A program made the position numbers and the translations under genes. The notes beneath the pieces were generated by a model that worked only from the letters and a program-made list of their open reading frames with translations, was not told the DNA's origin and did no database searches. 36,283 nt of DNA from Candidatus Caenarcanales bacterium (GTDB taxonomy: Bacteria; Cyanobacteriota; Vampirovibrionia; LMEP-6097), in NCBI GenBank assembly GCA_022447685.1, contig JAKVAO010000021.1:1-36283 (forward strand), read 5' to 3'. Shown piece after piece: positions 23,710 through 32,257 of this stretch (position 1 is the first letter of the stretch; each line of letters begins with the position of its first letter).

Positions 23710-26700
23710 TTATGCCATTTGTGGAACTTGTTTTTTCTCGCCTTGTATAGCAGATAGTACAGAGTTGACTATATTATTCTTGCCAGCATGGAAGGTAGCG
23801 ACTCTCTCTCTCAGTCCATCTGGAGGATTAACGTCTTTGTCCATTTCCATGACATAGTCACCTTCTCTCATTCTATCGTTTACATTTGGAGCGTCACCAA
23901 GGGCTCTAATCTCATCACCCATACCGACGAAGAATTGACCAGTACCGAAGTTGTAGATGCTAGATCCTAGATCCTCGAAGCCAGCGAATTCAACAAGTGA
24001 ACCAACCATCTGTATCAGACCAGCTTTATACTTATCGAAGCCTGATTTTTCTGGACTGTAGTGGATTTGATCACCATTTACGTTAGTAGAGATTCTCTGA
24101 GTACCAGCTGGATCTTTCATTTCGTGGGTTGCACCAACCATTACACCAAGACCACCTAAAGCTTTACCTATAGAAGCAAATTTCTGTTGTAAAAACTTAC
24201 TCTTGAATGAACTTAATACGCCTAAGGCACCAGAGGCAACTGAACCTATACCTAGAGCTGCGTAAATATGCTGAGGGCTATGTAAACCAAAGTTATTAGC
24301 ACCACTCTGTTTTCTATTGTACTTGAGTTTACCACCATTAAATGGATGTAATAAACTATCCATAATACCAACTCTAAGACCAGAACCTTCTTTTGAGAAG
24401 AGTTCTTTAGTTGCTCTAAGGGCAAGCATGAAGTCAGCTACACCAAGAGCAAGGAATTGTGAACCAGGAAGTTTGCCGAGTGCTCCACCCATAAATTTCT
24501 CTGTAAGGTGTACCATGATTTCTTCACGGCGTTCAGAGTATTCACGAGAAGTATTTCTTTGGGTCTTGAACTTAGCTCCAGCACCAGTGAAGTGTTCATC
24601 AACAATAGCTTTGGTTCCATTGTCAGTCATGTCGAAGGAATCGAAGTTCAGGTTCTCACCTAAGAATATCTCCATCGCACGACCAATCTGTATCATGTTA
24701 CCGAAGGCAAGACCAGTACTCTCTGCGATACCACTTACAAATGGTAAGGCTGCAGCTGTGTTTGCAAGCTCACCCAAGAACTGCCACGGTGAGTAAAGTG
24801 AAGATTGTAGACCTTTGGTGATTGCAACACCCATGGCACTGAACATAGTAGGAACTAATTGAACTTTCTCCAATACTGCAGCTAGAGGCTTAGCACCAGC
24901 AGCTTTAGCTGCCAAACTTGCACCAGCTAGACCACGAACTAGTTGACCAATCCCAACAATGAATTTACCAAAGAATGGCGCTGAATTAGGATCTTTAGCG
25001 AAAGTTTCTTTCAAAATTGGCACCTTCGCCATCCAACCCCATTTAGGGTTCATGGATAACGGTCTTTCAAATTTGAATTTTTTCTGTAGATCTTCAAATA
25101 AACTTAAGTGCTTGCCATCTTTATCTTTTTTGATATAAAGAGGAGTCATTAAAGTTTGTTTTCTTGCATTTAAACTCTTTTCCCAAGTTGAATCTAATTT
25201 AAGATCATCACCGAAGAATCTCTCAAAGACTTTAGAGATTTTGAAGTTAGATTCTGAGATGTTGTAACTAAGGAAGATATTATCCTTGTATTCTTCTAGA
25301 AGATATTTTGTTAAATCCTCTTTGGATTTGGTTTCTCCAGTTTCTTTTAGCTTGAAGGTATTTTCATCAAGCTTCTCTAAAGCAAATATATGGTTAGAGT
25401 ACTGTTCTTCACATAAATCTTCGATTAAACTTTCTACAACTTGAGTCGGGGTGATTAAACCTCTAACTAAGTAAGCACCACCGACTTTAAGTATGCCTTT
25501 CTCTTTCTCTGATTCTGTAAGTAACCCTTCAGCTGCGTAGTATTCTCTTTGTTGAGGGTTAAGTCTAATGGTACCTCTTGCAAGTGCTCCACTTAAAGCT
25601 GTAACATTCGAGCTACTATCCTCACACATTACAACTGATAGATTGTTGTCTATCATTGTTTGTTGACTAGGGAGTGCTTCAGATTTCTGTCCAGGTGCTC
25701 CCATTTCAGCGTAAGGCTGTGGGAAATTGGATTTGAAGTCAACTAGTATGAAGTTTTTCTGATCTGGACTTACTCTTGGAAGCTTGTTGATATATTTAAC
25801 AAGTTCTTCGGTATTTTTTATCTTCTTACCTTCTTTGGTAACAATACCGTCGGCTTCGAATTTGATGCTGCTGACATCTCTTCCGTTGAAACTTATGAGT
25901 TCACCAATTCTTCCCTGACCTTCGTGTGGAATGCCAAAGTTGTCGTGAGCGTAGTTTTGGGCTTGATCAGATCTCAGGAAGTCAGCCCAGAGCTTCATTC
26001 CTTCATAGTATTTCTCGCTTCTGATAACCTTGCGCGAGTCGAACATGTGTGGAGTGATACACGCAATCTCAGCTTGACGCATAGCATCAGTTAGATCTTG
26101 CTCTACTTCAGCTTGGCTAGGATCTTTGATGCGTTGAATTAGAGATTTATACTTTTCAGGGAAAGGTAAATCCATCTTCTCGACTTCATTTACAAATTTT
26201 TCAGATGAAAAGTTTTTCTCTCTAGACTCCTGAACCAAGTCCATGTATTTCCAATAGGATTCTAGTGGAAACTTAGACCAAAGCATCGGGTTGCCAGTCT
26301 CTTCTTCAGTCTTAGACTCTAAAGTATCTAAGAAGATCTTAGGTAGACCTTTATACTCACAGACCCTCATTGGGTTTTCTTCTGCTTTATTATCGATGAT
26401 CTTCTCTAGCTGACTTACTAAACCTGCTCCCTGGTAGCCTTTCAGGTCTGTAATATTTTCCAAGAAGTTGACTATTTCTGAGAATTTGGTCGTGGATTCT
26501 CTTACACCAATACTTCCAGTATTTGCATCAAACTGAATAGCACCAGAGATACCATTAACAGTCATGTTCTTGAATAATTCAAGGTTTTCAGGGTCGACTA
26601 GATTTTCTATACCAAATTCTTGGTAAATAGAAGATAGTCTGTTGGATGAAACAGGTGCGTTAATTGCGTCAGGGTTTAGGTTTTGGTTCTTAGCTGCTTT

Positions 26701-27411
26701 ACCATTCGCGAAGTTAACGAATATACCTTTACCTTCTTTCAGCTTCCAACCTTCAGCACCAGTTCTACTTTGAGCTGGGTGGGTTCCGGTTCTAGCTGTA
26801 AGAATTTTATAACCTGGGTTATAGGTTCCTGCAAAAGGAACTATGCTGTTAAAGGATTCCTTATCATTATTGAATACGGTTACACCTTTGTTGATGGTTC
26901 TTAAAGACTTTTTGTCGTCAGTACCACCAGTTCCAGCTGTATTCTCAACTCTTTCTGCAAGCTTACTTGTACAAGTTCCGTCTACATCCGTAACCCAGTC
27001 TATGAATCTACCTAAGGCAGCTGTTTTGAATAAGAATTTTTCAAACTTCTGATATTCAGTTCTGACTCTTTCAGAACCAGGTCCTATCATTCCTGTGAGA
27101 ACTTCTTTAGGAATTTGGTTTTTCGGGGTGATGTTTCTGAGTAAATCTTTACCTCTAGAAACTATCTTGGATCTATTCCACTTGGAGAAGATCTTTGCCC
27201 ATCTTGAGTTATCACTACCCTTACTGAGATTGTTTCCAACATCAGGGTTGGATACAGATTCTATGTCAGGTGTTTTTTCTATTAAGTTGTTAAGCGCAGC
27301 TTTCTTACTTTTTAGCTCTTCTGAGCCCTCTAACGCTGCATTCAAATTGCTATTTTTATAGCCTTTATCTAATTGCTTCTGTGTACTTGTGTCGGCATTG
27401 ACAATTGACAT
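23710..27411 (-). CDS. Very large unknown protein with HAD-like motifs and hydrophobic C-terminal half
   Basis: From the ATG at 27411 this is 1,233 residues (a GTG at 27453 adds 14); GGGAG lies 11 bases upstream. I do not recognise the protein as a whole. The N-terminal part contains DWVTDVDGTCTSK (Asp142 and Asp144), the shape of HAD motif I (DxDGT). It is followed by YKILTARTG (about 202-209; HAD motif II ends in a similar T.RTG) and, much later, by a lysine and VVMCEDSSSN (about 593-602; compare HAD motif IV GDs.ND). This suggests a HAD phosphatase-like domain with a very large cap. Glycine- and alanine-rich hydrophobic segments at about 816-910 and 1060-1190 look membrane-associated. There is no N-terminal signal peptide. 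Composition appears less AT-rich than its neighbours, possibly reflecting high expression. HAD activity is inferred from motifs only. Confidence 0.65.
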   Translation of the reverse strand: MSIVNADTSTQKQLDKGYKNSNLNAALEGSEELKSKKAALNNLIEKTPDIESVSNPDVGNNLSKGSDNSRWAKIFSKWNRSKIVSRGKDLLRNITPKNQIPKEVLTGMIGPGSERVRTEYQKFEKFLFKTAALGRFIDWVTDVDGTCTSKLAERVENTAGTGGTDDKKSLRTINKGVTVFNNDKESFNSIVPFAGTYNPGYKILTARTGTHPAQSRTGAEGWKLKEGKGIFVNFANGKAAKNQNLNPDAINAPVSSNRLSSIYQEFGIENLVDPENLELFKNMTVNGISGAIQFDANTGSIGVRESTTKFSEIVNFLENITDLKGYQGAGLVSQLEKIIDNKAEENPMRVCEYKGLPKIFLDTLESKTEEETGNPMLWSKFPLESYWKYMDLVQESREKNFSSEKFVNEVEKMDLPFPEKYKSLIQRIKDPSQAEVEQDLTDAMRQAEIACITPHMFDSRKVIRSEKYYEGMKLWADFLRSDQAQNYAHDNFGIPHEGQGRIGELISFNGRDVSSIKFEADGIVTKEGKKIKNTEELVKYINKLPRVSPDQKNFILVDFKSNFPQPYAEMGAPGQKSEALPSQQTMIDNNLSVVMCEDSSSNVTALSGALARGTIRLNPQQREYYAAEGLLTESEKEKGILKVGGAYLVRGLITPTQVVESLIEDLCEEQYSNHIFALEKLDENTFKLKETGETKSKEDLTKYLLEEYKDNIFLSYNISESNFKISKVFERFFGDDLKLDSTWEKSLNARKQTLMTPLYIKKDKDGKHLSLFEDLQKKFKFERPLSMNPKWGWMAKVPILKETFAKDPNSAPFFGKFIVGIGQLVRGLAGASLAAKAAGAKPLAAVLEKVQLVPTMFSAMGVAITKGLQSSLYSPWQFLGELANTAAALPFVSGIAESTGLAFGNMIQIGRAMEIFLGENLNFDSFDMTDNGTKAIVDEHFTGAGAKFKTQRNTSREYSERREEIMVHLTEKFMGGALGKLPGSQFLALGVADFMLALRATKELFSKEGSGLRVGIMDSLLHPFNGGKLKYNRKQSGANNFGLHSPQHIYAALGIGSVASGALGVLSSFKSKFLQQKFASIGKALGGLGVMVGATHEMKDPAGTQRISTNVNGDQIHYSPEKSGFDKYKAGLIQMVGSLVEFAGFEDLGSSIYNFGTGQFFVGMGDEIRALGDAPNVNDRMREGDYVMEMDKDVNPPDGLRERVATFHAGKNNIVNSVLSAIQGEKKQVPQMA

Positions 27412-27563
27412 TAGGGTCAAAACTCCCTTGTTTTGAATTTGAAAGGTACGCACTAGCTAGTACATCAATGTATTAGCTCATTACATTATAGAATATTTCA
27501 TAATAATTTGTTAATACTCAAGCTTAAAAAATTTTTAGTAATTCGAGATAATATTTGGGGTTT

Positions 27564-27920
27564 CTAGCCAATACTGGCTCCTGGCTTGGGTATTTCCTTG
27601 AAGAACTCTTCGTCAAAGCTGCCCTCTCCAAGGTTGTAATTATCTTGAGCATTGCTCAAAAAACCACTTTCTGCAAAGGATTGCCATTCATTACCGAAGT
27701 CATCTACTCTGAGTTCAGCTTCTTGTAATTCTAAAATTTTGTCGCTATCTAGTACTAATTCTGCTAGCTCTTCTGGCTCTGCAGTCAGTAAATTCGCTAT
27801 TTCTGCTTTATCTGATTCTTTAAATGGTTGAAAATTAACTTTACCTGGCAAATGTGCTCTAGCTGACTCTAATTTGGCCAAAATAGGTATTTTGTTCTCT
27901 TCATTGGATAGTTTTTCCAT
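27564..27920 (-). CDS. Unknown acidic protein
   Basis: This protein of about 118 residues is strongly acidic (LLTAEPEELAELVLDSDKILELQEAEL) and lacks membrane segments. There are two adjacent ATGs (27923 and 27920). The very strong GGGGGGAGGA ribosome site ends right at the first one, so the second, four bases beyond GGAGG, is the better start. Such a strong site suggests high expression. No family is recognised. It lies 150 bases upstream of the 1,233-residue protein on the same strand, with an AT-rich gap in which a second promoter could fit. Confidence 0.6.
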   Translation of the reverse strand: MEKLSNEENKIPILAKLESARAHLPGKVNFQPFKESDKAEIANLLTAEPEELAELVLDSDKILELQEAELRVDDFGNEWQSFAESGFLSNAQDNYNLGEGSFDEEFFKEIPKPGASIG

Positions 27921-28022
27921 CATTCCTCCCCCCGAGAAAATTGGACTATATGTGTTTATCTACGATATAAAGTTTTAATTCACAGAATTATTTAAGTTTA
28001 GGTTAATTCTGAGTCAGTATTC

Positions 28023-28400
28023 CTAAGAAATATCGGAAATATCTGAATTTGGGTTTAAAGCTGGGTCTGGATTGAAGGCAAGCCACTGGTCTTTAGCTTC
28101 ACTTGCAATGGTTTGTGCTTCCATGAAACTAGTATTTTTAAATTTCCCGGAATTTGTATTAGCATTTGGTTGTTGATTTTTTTTAAAACCATCCGTTATA
28201 TTAGCTGAGAAGAAACCTGATTGTCGTTTGACGGTTTTTTCGGCGCTTTTAGGACTTGCTGTCGGCATCTTGGCAAATGCTGGATTGGGTTCATCCCTTA
28301 ATCTGTTATTGAGGATAACAACTTCTGTTGCACGTTTAAATACCTGGGTACTAAAAGAATTAGTCCCAGAATTGGCTGCAAAATTTGGTCCTTCGCCCAT
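28023..28400 (-). CDS. Unknown, probably disordered protein
   Basis: This 125-residue protein is rich in Asn, Ser, Ala, Pro and Lys (for example NPAFAKMPTASPKSAEKT and NQQPNANTNSGKFKN). It has no hydrophobic segment or known motif and is probably largely unstructured. The ATG at 28400 has no clear ribosome site. It is the first of the four unrecognised minus-strand genes; the acidic protein gene follows after about 100 bases. A 127-base divergent region separates it from gpsA. Confidence 0.5.
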   Translation of the reverse strand: MGEGPNFAANSGTNSFSTQVFKRATEVVILNNRLRDEPNPAFAKMPTASPKSAEKTVKRQSGFFSANITDGFKKNQQPNANTNSGKFKNTSFMEAQTIASEAKDQWLAFNPDPALNPNSDISDIS

Positions 28401-28527
28401 AATACTTAGTGATAAACATTATAGATTAAGTTTTAGTTAAAAAACCTAAAATTTCTAATATTTTTTTTGAAATATGTTAGCTGACAAAACTCAGAAAAAG
28501 AATTTTATTTAATTTATACTGATTCTA

Positions 28528-29544
28528 ATGCCAAAAACTAAACAGATTGCTATTTTAGGATCGGGATCTTGGGGTAATACACTTGCATGTCATTTTGCTG
28601 ATGAATTTGATGTTTTGCTATGGGATTACAAAGATAAGAGAGTTGAACTTAGAAAGCAGAATCGTGAATTTGATAGACCTGAGAAGGGGATATATCCTGA
28701 ATCTGTGAATTTTACTAGTTCTATAGAAGAAGTTCTAAATTTTAGTGATTTTATTTTTAATGTTGTGCCTTTGAAGGGAATTCCAAGTCTGGTTGAGTCT
28801 ATTGATACTTGCTTAGCTAATAGTGATCTTGATTTGAAATCTAAGGTTTTAATCAACTGCTCCAAAGGTATAGATCTGGCGACTTTGAAGACTCCAGCTG
28901 AGATTTTCCAAGAATTTTTCAAAAAACAAGGACTTAATATAGATATTGCTGCTTTTGCAGGTCCTAATCTAGCTAGAGAAGTTCTGGCTCAAAAACCAAT
29001 GATAGCTACTATAGCTTCAGAAAACTATGAATTGGCGAAGGAGCTTCAGCTTAAATTTAGTTCAGATAAAATCCGCTTGTATTCTTCTAATGATTTGATC
29101 GGTGTTGAATTCTGCTCGGCACTCAAAAATGTAATTGCTATTGCAGCTGGAGCATCAGATGGTCTTGCTTTGGGGGCAAGCACTAAGGCAAGTCTTATAA
29201 CTAGAGCCTTGAATGAGCTTAGAGAGTTGATTCGCCTCAAAGGAGGTGATGAGGAAACGCTTTATACTGCTGCTGGGCTTGGAGATTTGATTGCGACTTG
29301 TAACTCTGATTTGAGTAGAAACTATCGTGTTGGCTATTTTATGGCGCAAAATATGAGCTTAGAAGAGATTAATAAAAAACTCAATTCTGTCGCTGAGGGA
29401 GTCAATACTGCTTTTGCTCTTGAGGAGCTTAATAAAACTCAGAATCTAAGAATACCTATCTGTATAGAGGTAGCAGCTATGCTTAAAGGCACTAAAAGCC
29501 CAAGAGAAGTAGCTAGTTCTTTAATGGCAAGAGAGCTTGTCTAG
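28528..29544 (+). CDS. gpsA: NAD(P)-dependent glycerol-3-phosphate dehydrogenase
   Basis: GpsA reduces dihydroxyacetone phosphate to sn-glycerol-3-phosphate, the backbone for phospholipids, in the cytosol. The 338-residue length is typical. The N-terminal Rossmann motif is ILGSGSWGN (9-17). Further family blocks are NCSKGI, FAGPNLAREVL, FCSALKNVIAIAAG (with the catalytic lysine) and the C-terminal substrate-binding ASTKASLITRALNE and TAAGLGDLIATC...SRNYRVG. No suspicious substitutions were seen. It is the first plus-strand gene after the unrecognised cluster and is separated from speD by 102 bases. Confidence 0.95.
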   Translation: MPKTKQIAILGSGSWGNTLACHFADEFDVLLWDYKDKRVELRKQNREFDRPEKGIYPESVNFTSSIEEVLNFSDFIFNVVPLKGIPSLVESIDTCLANSDLDLKSKVLINCSKGIDLATLKTPAEIFQEFFKKQGLNIDIAAFAGPNLAREVLAQKPMIATIASENYELAKELQLKFSSDKIRLYSSNDLIGVEFCSALKNVIAIAAGASDGLALGASTKASLITRALNELRELIRLKGGDEETLYTAAGLGDLIATCNSDLSRNYRVGYFMAQNMSLEEINKKLNSVAEGVNTAFALEELNKTQNLRIPICIEVAAMLKGTKSPREVASSLMARELV

Positions 29545-29609
29545 TAACGCGATCAAAAGAATTACAGATACTTAAAAAAATATTTTCCGCAATATACATA
29601 TTGTGATAT

Positions 29610-29644
29610 TATTTATCCTACTCAAAAGGATAAGTATGATATAG
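29610..29644 (+). promoter_or_regulatory. Hairpin sequestering ribosome site, with start-stop mini-ORF, before speD
   Basis: TTATCCT (29613-29619) and AGGATAA (29627-29633) are perfect complements with a 7-base loop. The stem extends to 10 pairs (29610-29619 with 29627-29636) with one G-U. The right arm holds the only Shine-Dalgarno-like sequence (AAGGA). Five bases after it comes ATG ATA TAG (29636-29644), a two-codon reading frame, then CA and the speD ATG at 29647. Ribosome access could be gated by the hairpin, with speD translated by re-initiation. Confidence 0.5.
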
Positions 29645-29646
29645 CA

Positions 29647-30105
29647 ATGTTTGGACCTCACTTAGTAATGGAAGCATATGGATGCGAAAAGCAGTTGATG
29701 ACTGATATAGAAGCGATGATTGATCTTCTGGATCGATTGCCGGGTAGGATGGATATGACTAAGATTATGCCACCCTATGCTTTTAAATACTCGGGTAAGG
29801 TAGAAGAAGAATGGGGATTAAGCGGCGTTGTATTGATTGCAGAGAGCCATATTGCTTTGCACACTTTCCCTGATAAGAACGGTTTTTTAACTGTAGATAT
29901 TTTCAGTTGTAAAGATTTTTGTATTGAGACTGCGATTCAGGAGATCGTAAATGTTTACAACCCAACTCACTGGGATCACCAATTGTTTATGAGAGGTAGA
30001 GAGTACCCTCGTTCAATAGCTAAAGCTAGTGAAATTATTGAAACAGAAAGACTTCAGTGTGCTCAAAATATTCCTCATCTTGAGAAATCTTTTGCACTTC
30101 AGTAG
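29647..30105 (+). CDS. speD: S-adenosylmethionine decarboxylase proenzyme
   Basis: SpeD makes decarboxylated S-adenosylmethionine, the aminopropyl donor for spermidine synthesis. It is a pyruvoyl enzyme that cleaves itself. The 152-residue protein shows the cleavage site AESHIALHTFP (cleaves before Ser67, which becomes pyruvoyl), the adjacent His68 and VDIFSC with the catalytic Cys88. It is of the small prokaryotic class with a C-terminal extension of about 30 residues. The spacing to the only ribosome site (16 bases) is poor for direct initiation. Together with the hairpin and mini-ORF upstream, this suggests translational control. The trpD-family gene follows after two bases. Confidence 0.95.
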   Translation: MFGPHLVMEAYGCEKQLMTDIEAMIDLLDRLPGRMDMTKIMPPYAFKYSGKVEEEWGLSGVVLIAESHIALHTFPDKNGFLTVDIFSCKDFCIETAIQEIVNVYNPTHWDHQLFMRGREYPRSIAKASEIIETERLQCAQNIPHLEKSFALQ

Positions 30106-30107
30106 AA

Positions 30108-31163
30108 ATGAATTTAGAATTCAATGATTTAAAGAATCCAGAGCTATTTTTTAATAGCCTGGATTCTTTATCTGAGATGGAATTATGTAATTTCCTGTTT
30201 GAATGGCACCGTGAAGGTGAAAAAGCAGATGAATTAATTCCGTTTATTGAGTTCTTTAGGGCTAAATCACCGCCACAGCAATTGAACCGTGAGGCTTTTG
30301 ACTGCGCAGGTACTGGCGGTGATAAGTCTGATACTTTTAATTTCTCGACTAGTGCTGCTTTTATAGCGGCTGCGATGGGTTTAAGTCTGGTGAAGAATGG
30401 TGGCCGAGCAGGTTCTAGTAAAACAGGATCTGTTGATTTCTTGGAATGCCTTGGCTTGGATATGAGCCTGGACATTGAAACCAATATAAGAAATTTTTAT
30501 GACTACGGTCTTGCTTTTCTTTCAAGTCCAATTACTGCAAATTATCTAAAGCAAGTTAAAGCTATTGCAAGAAATCACAAGAGAAGTACTTTTGCTAATC
30601 TAATAGCTCCTTTTTTATCTCCAGTTGAAGTTCATGGGCAATTAATTGGAGTCGCGAAACGATCTTGGATAAATACTTGTATAGAGCTTGCTAAGTATTT
30701 TATCGAGAAAGGTTATAGGCAGAAATTTATTTTGGTGCACTCAGAGAATCCTGCTGATCCTTCTAAGGTTTTAGATGAAGCGTCTTCTATTTGGCCATTT
30801 AAGATTATTTTTATAGACGCTAATGGCGTCTTTGACCATCAATTTTTACCTACAGGTTTAGGTTTAAGATCTGGCGAAATTGCTGATCTTAGAGGTGCTA
30901 ATGCTGAAGAGAACGCTAAGTTATTCTGGGATTTAATAGAAGCTAAGATTCCACAGGGTGATTATACGGAGTGGAGCGGGATGCAAAGTAAATTTGATAC
31001 TTTGCTTCTGAATAGTGCTCTATTAATGGCACTTAGAGAAGATTTCTCAGGCTTTAAGCGCTTTCCAAACTTTTTAACTTTCTATGAATTAGAAATCGCC
31101 AAAATTAAAGAGAAAATTCTTGATAAAACCGTTCTAAGCTTTGTTAAAGAATATTGCAATTAA
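30108..31163 (+). CDS. trpD: Anthranilate phosphoribosyltransferase family protein (TrpD-like)
   Basis: TrpD joins anthranilate to PRPP in tryptophan synthesis. This 351-residue protein has the family fold landmarks DCAGTGGDKSDTFNFSTSAAF (66-85, pyrophosphate loop), KNGGRAGSSKTGSVDFLECLG (96-116) and SKVLDEAS (acidic pair for magnesium). In true TrpD the second motif is usually KHGNR. Here His and Asn are replaced (KNGGR), so the substrate-binding surface is altered. A role other than tryptophan synthesis is possible, as for TrpD2/YbiB relatives. It is the only trp-type gene visible and is co-transcribed with speD (two-base gap). Confidence 0.8.
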   Translation: MNLEFNDLKNPELFFNSLDSLSEMELCNFLFEWHREGEKADELIPFIEFFRAKSPPQQLNREAFDCAGTGGDKSDTFNFSTSAAFIAAAMGLSLVKNGGRAGSSKTGSVDFLECLGLDMSLDIETNIRNFYDYGLAFLSSPITANYLKQVKAIARNHKRSTFANLIAPFLSPVEVHGQLIGVAKRSWINTCIELAKYFIEKGYRQKFILVHSENPADPSKVLDEASSIWPFKIIFIDANGVFDHQFLPTGLGLRSGEIADLRGANAEENAKLFWDLIEAKIPQGDYTEWSGMQSKFDTLLLNSALLMALREDFSGFKRFPNFLTFYELEIAKIKEKILDKTVLSFVKEYCN

Positions 31164-31170
31164 AAAAGTA

Positions 31171-31276
31171 TGCACTTGTGTGTCTGATTTTGCAGTTTGC
31201 TTGAGGCTTCTAGCAGTTTGTAAAACTGCGTAAAATGATGCCGATCCGTAAACAAAAAATTGAGCGCACAAGTGCA
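31171..31276 (+). repeat. Long wobble-containing hairpin in the leader of the coiled-coil gene
   Basis: Arms 31171-31191 and 31256-31276 are 21 bases each. As plus-strand RNA they give 16 Watson-Crick pairs, 4 G-U pairs and one mismatch. The first ten pairs (TGCACTTGTG/CACAAGTGCA) are perfect. The 64-base interior holds another perfect 7-bp hairpin (GCAGTTT-GTA-AAACTGC, 31213-31229). No U-run follows. It resembles the element at 16430-16512 in plan (outer wobble stem, inner hairpin) and may be a structured leader or repeat. Confidence 0.6.
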
Positions 31277-31315
31277 GGCTTGCCATGTATGGAGATAGAT
31301 ATTAATATATTAAGT

Positions 31316-31798
31316 ATGAGTAGAATTGTAGGTTTATCTTTAATTGTTTTTATATTTATAAATCAATTCTCTAGTAGTCTTTCTTTGCAGGCTAAAGAAG
31401 TCAAGAAGCCAGATGCTTACGCTGCTGATAGGCTTGCAAACGCTCAAGCACAATTAGATGCTTTGTATGAGCAGAAAAATGCTTTAAATTCATTAATCAA
31501 AGCTGTGAAAAAAGAGCTTAAAGCTGCAAAGATAAGAGCCAAAGCTGAAGCAATTCAGCATGAGGCTGATACTGAATTACAAGACGCTGAATTTTTAATT
31601 GAAGAGTCAGGTGTTTCTGTTGCTTTACCTGATGTTGCTGCACCACAATCAAATGCTCCATTGTTAGAAGATGTTTCTGCCTCTGTTGATTCTGGTAGAG
31701 AGCTTTTCCCGAAAGAGAGTTTTGATGAAGTTGATTCGGTATTCTTTCCTGGAGCTGAAACTAAGAAGAAAAAAAATCTTCCATATTACATTAAGTAA
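31316..31798 (+). CDS. Exported or membrane-anchored coiled-coil protein
   Basis: From the ATG at 31316 the protein has about 160 residues. A hydrophobic N-terminal helix (MSRIVGLSLIVFIFINQFSS) serves as signal or anchor. An Ala/Lys/Glu-rich coiled coil follows (RLANAQAQLDALYEQKNAL, up to about residue 75), then an acidic, low-complexity tail ending in KKKKNLPYYIK. ATG codons at 31289 and 31235 are in frame, but the latter starts inside the 31171-31276 hairpin. The start remains uncertain, and no strong ribosome site is seen. Function unknown. The next gene begins directly after the stop. Confidence 0.55.
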   Translation: MSRIVGLSLIVFIFINQFSSSLSLQAKEVKKPDAYAADRLANAQAQLDALYEQKNALNSLIKAVKKELKAAKIRAKAEAIQHEADTELQDAEFLIEESGVSVALPDVAAPQSNAPLLEDVSASVDSGRELFPKESFDEVDSVFFPGAETKKKKNLPYYIK

Positions 31799-32257
31799 AT
31801 GTTGAAGCTGCTCAGAGAAAATTTATTTTTGCTAGTAACTGCTTATGTGGTGGTTTTGATACAGTTAGCGATTTTCTCTCACTTCATGGATTTTGAAGCA
31901 AATTTCATACTTGCAAGTATCTGTGTAAGTTCTGTACTTCTTGAGTTTGAATTTAATTTTATTTTCTTAGCTTTTCTTGCTTTAGTGATGCAGTCTTTTG
32001 TCTATGATTCACAGTTTCTTTGGTATCTTCCTGGGCTAGCTTTGCTTTTGAAATTGATTTATACAGATGAAATCAAAAACCCTCTCTGGCTAACGATTTT
32101 ATATTCTGTGATTTTGACGTTGATTATTAATTTATTTGATTCAAGTAGCTTAGCTTACTCTGCTAAGTTGTGGAAAACTGTTCCAGCTAATATTGTGCTA
32201 GCTTCTGTATTATATTTAGTCACTAATTATTTTTATGCAAATAAACCTAGAAGATAA
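31799..32257 (+). CDS. Integral membrane protein, possibly MreD-like
   Basis: This 152-residue, very hydrophobic protein has about five membrane helices spread over its length. It has no charged catalytic motif. Size, topology and proximity to a penicillin-binding-type hydrolase gene recall MreD of the cell-shape complex, but I see no MreD signature and mreB/mreC are absent, so this is weak. Its ATG follows the previous stop codon directly and its end overlaps the next gene by 23 bases, so three genes (31316-33062) are probably one operon. Confidence 0.5.
   Translation: MLKLLRENLFLLVTAYVVVLIQLAIFSHFMDFEANFILASICVSSVLLEFEFNFIFLAFLALVMQSFVYDSQFLWYLPGLALLLKLIYTDEIKNPLWLTILYSVILTLIINLFDSSSLAYSAKLWKTVPANIVLASVLYLVTNYFYANKPRR

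Noticed and set aside
24438..24620. 60-codon minus-strand frame inside the giant gene
   Set aside because: It lies entirely within the 1,233-residue coding region in another frame; shadow translation.
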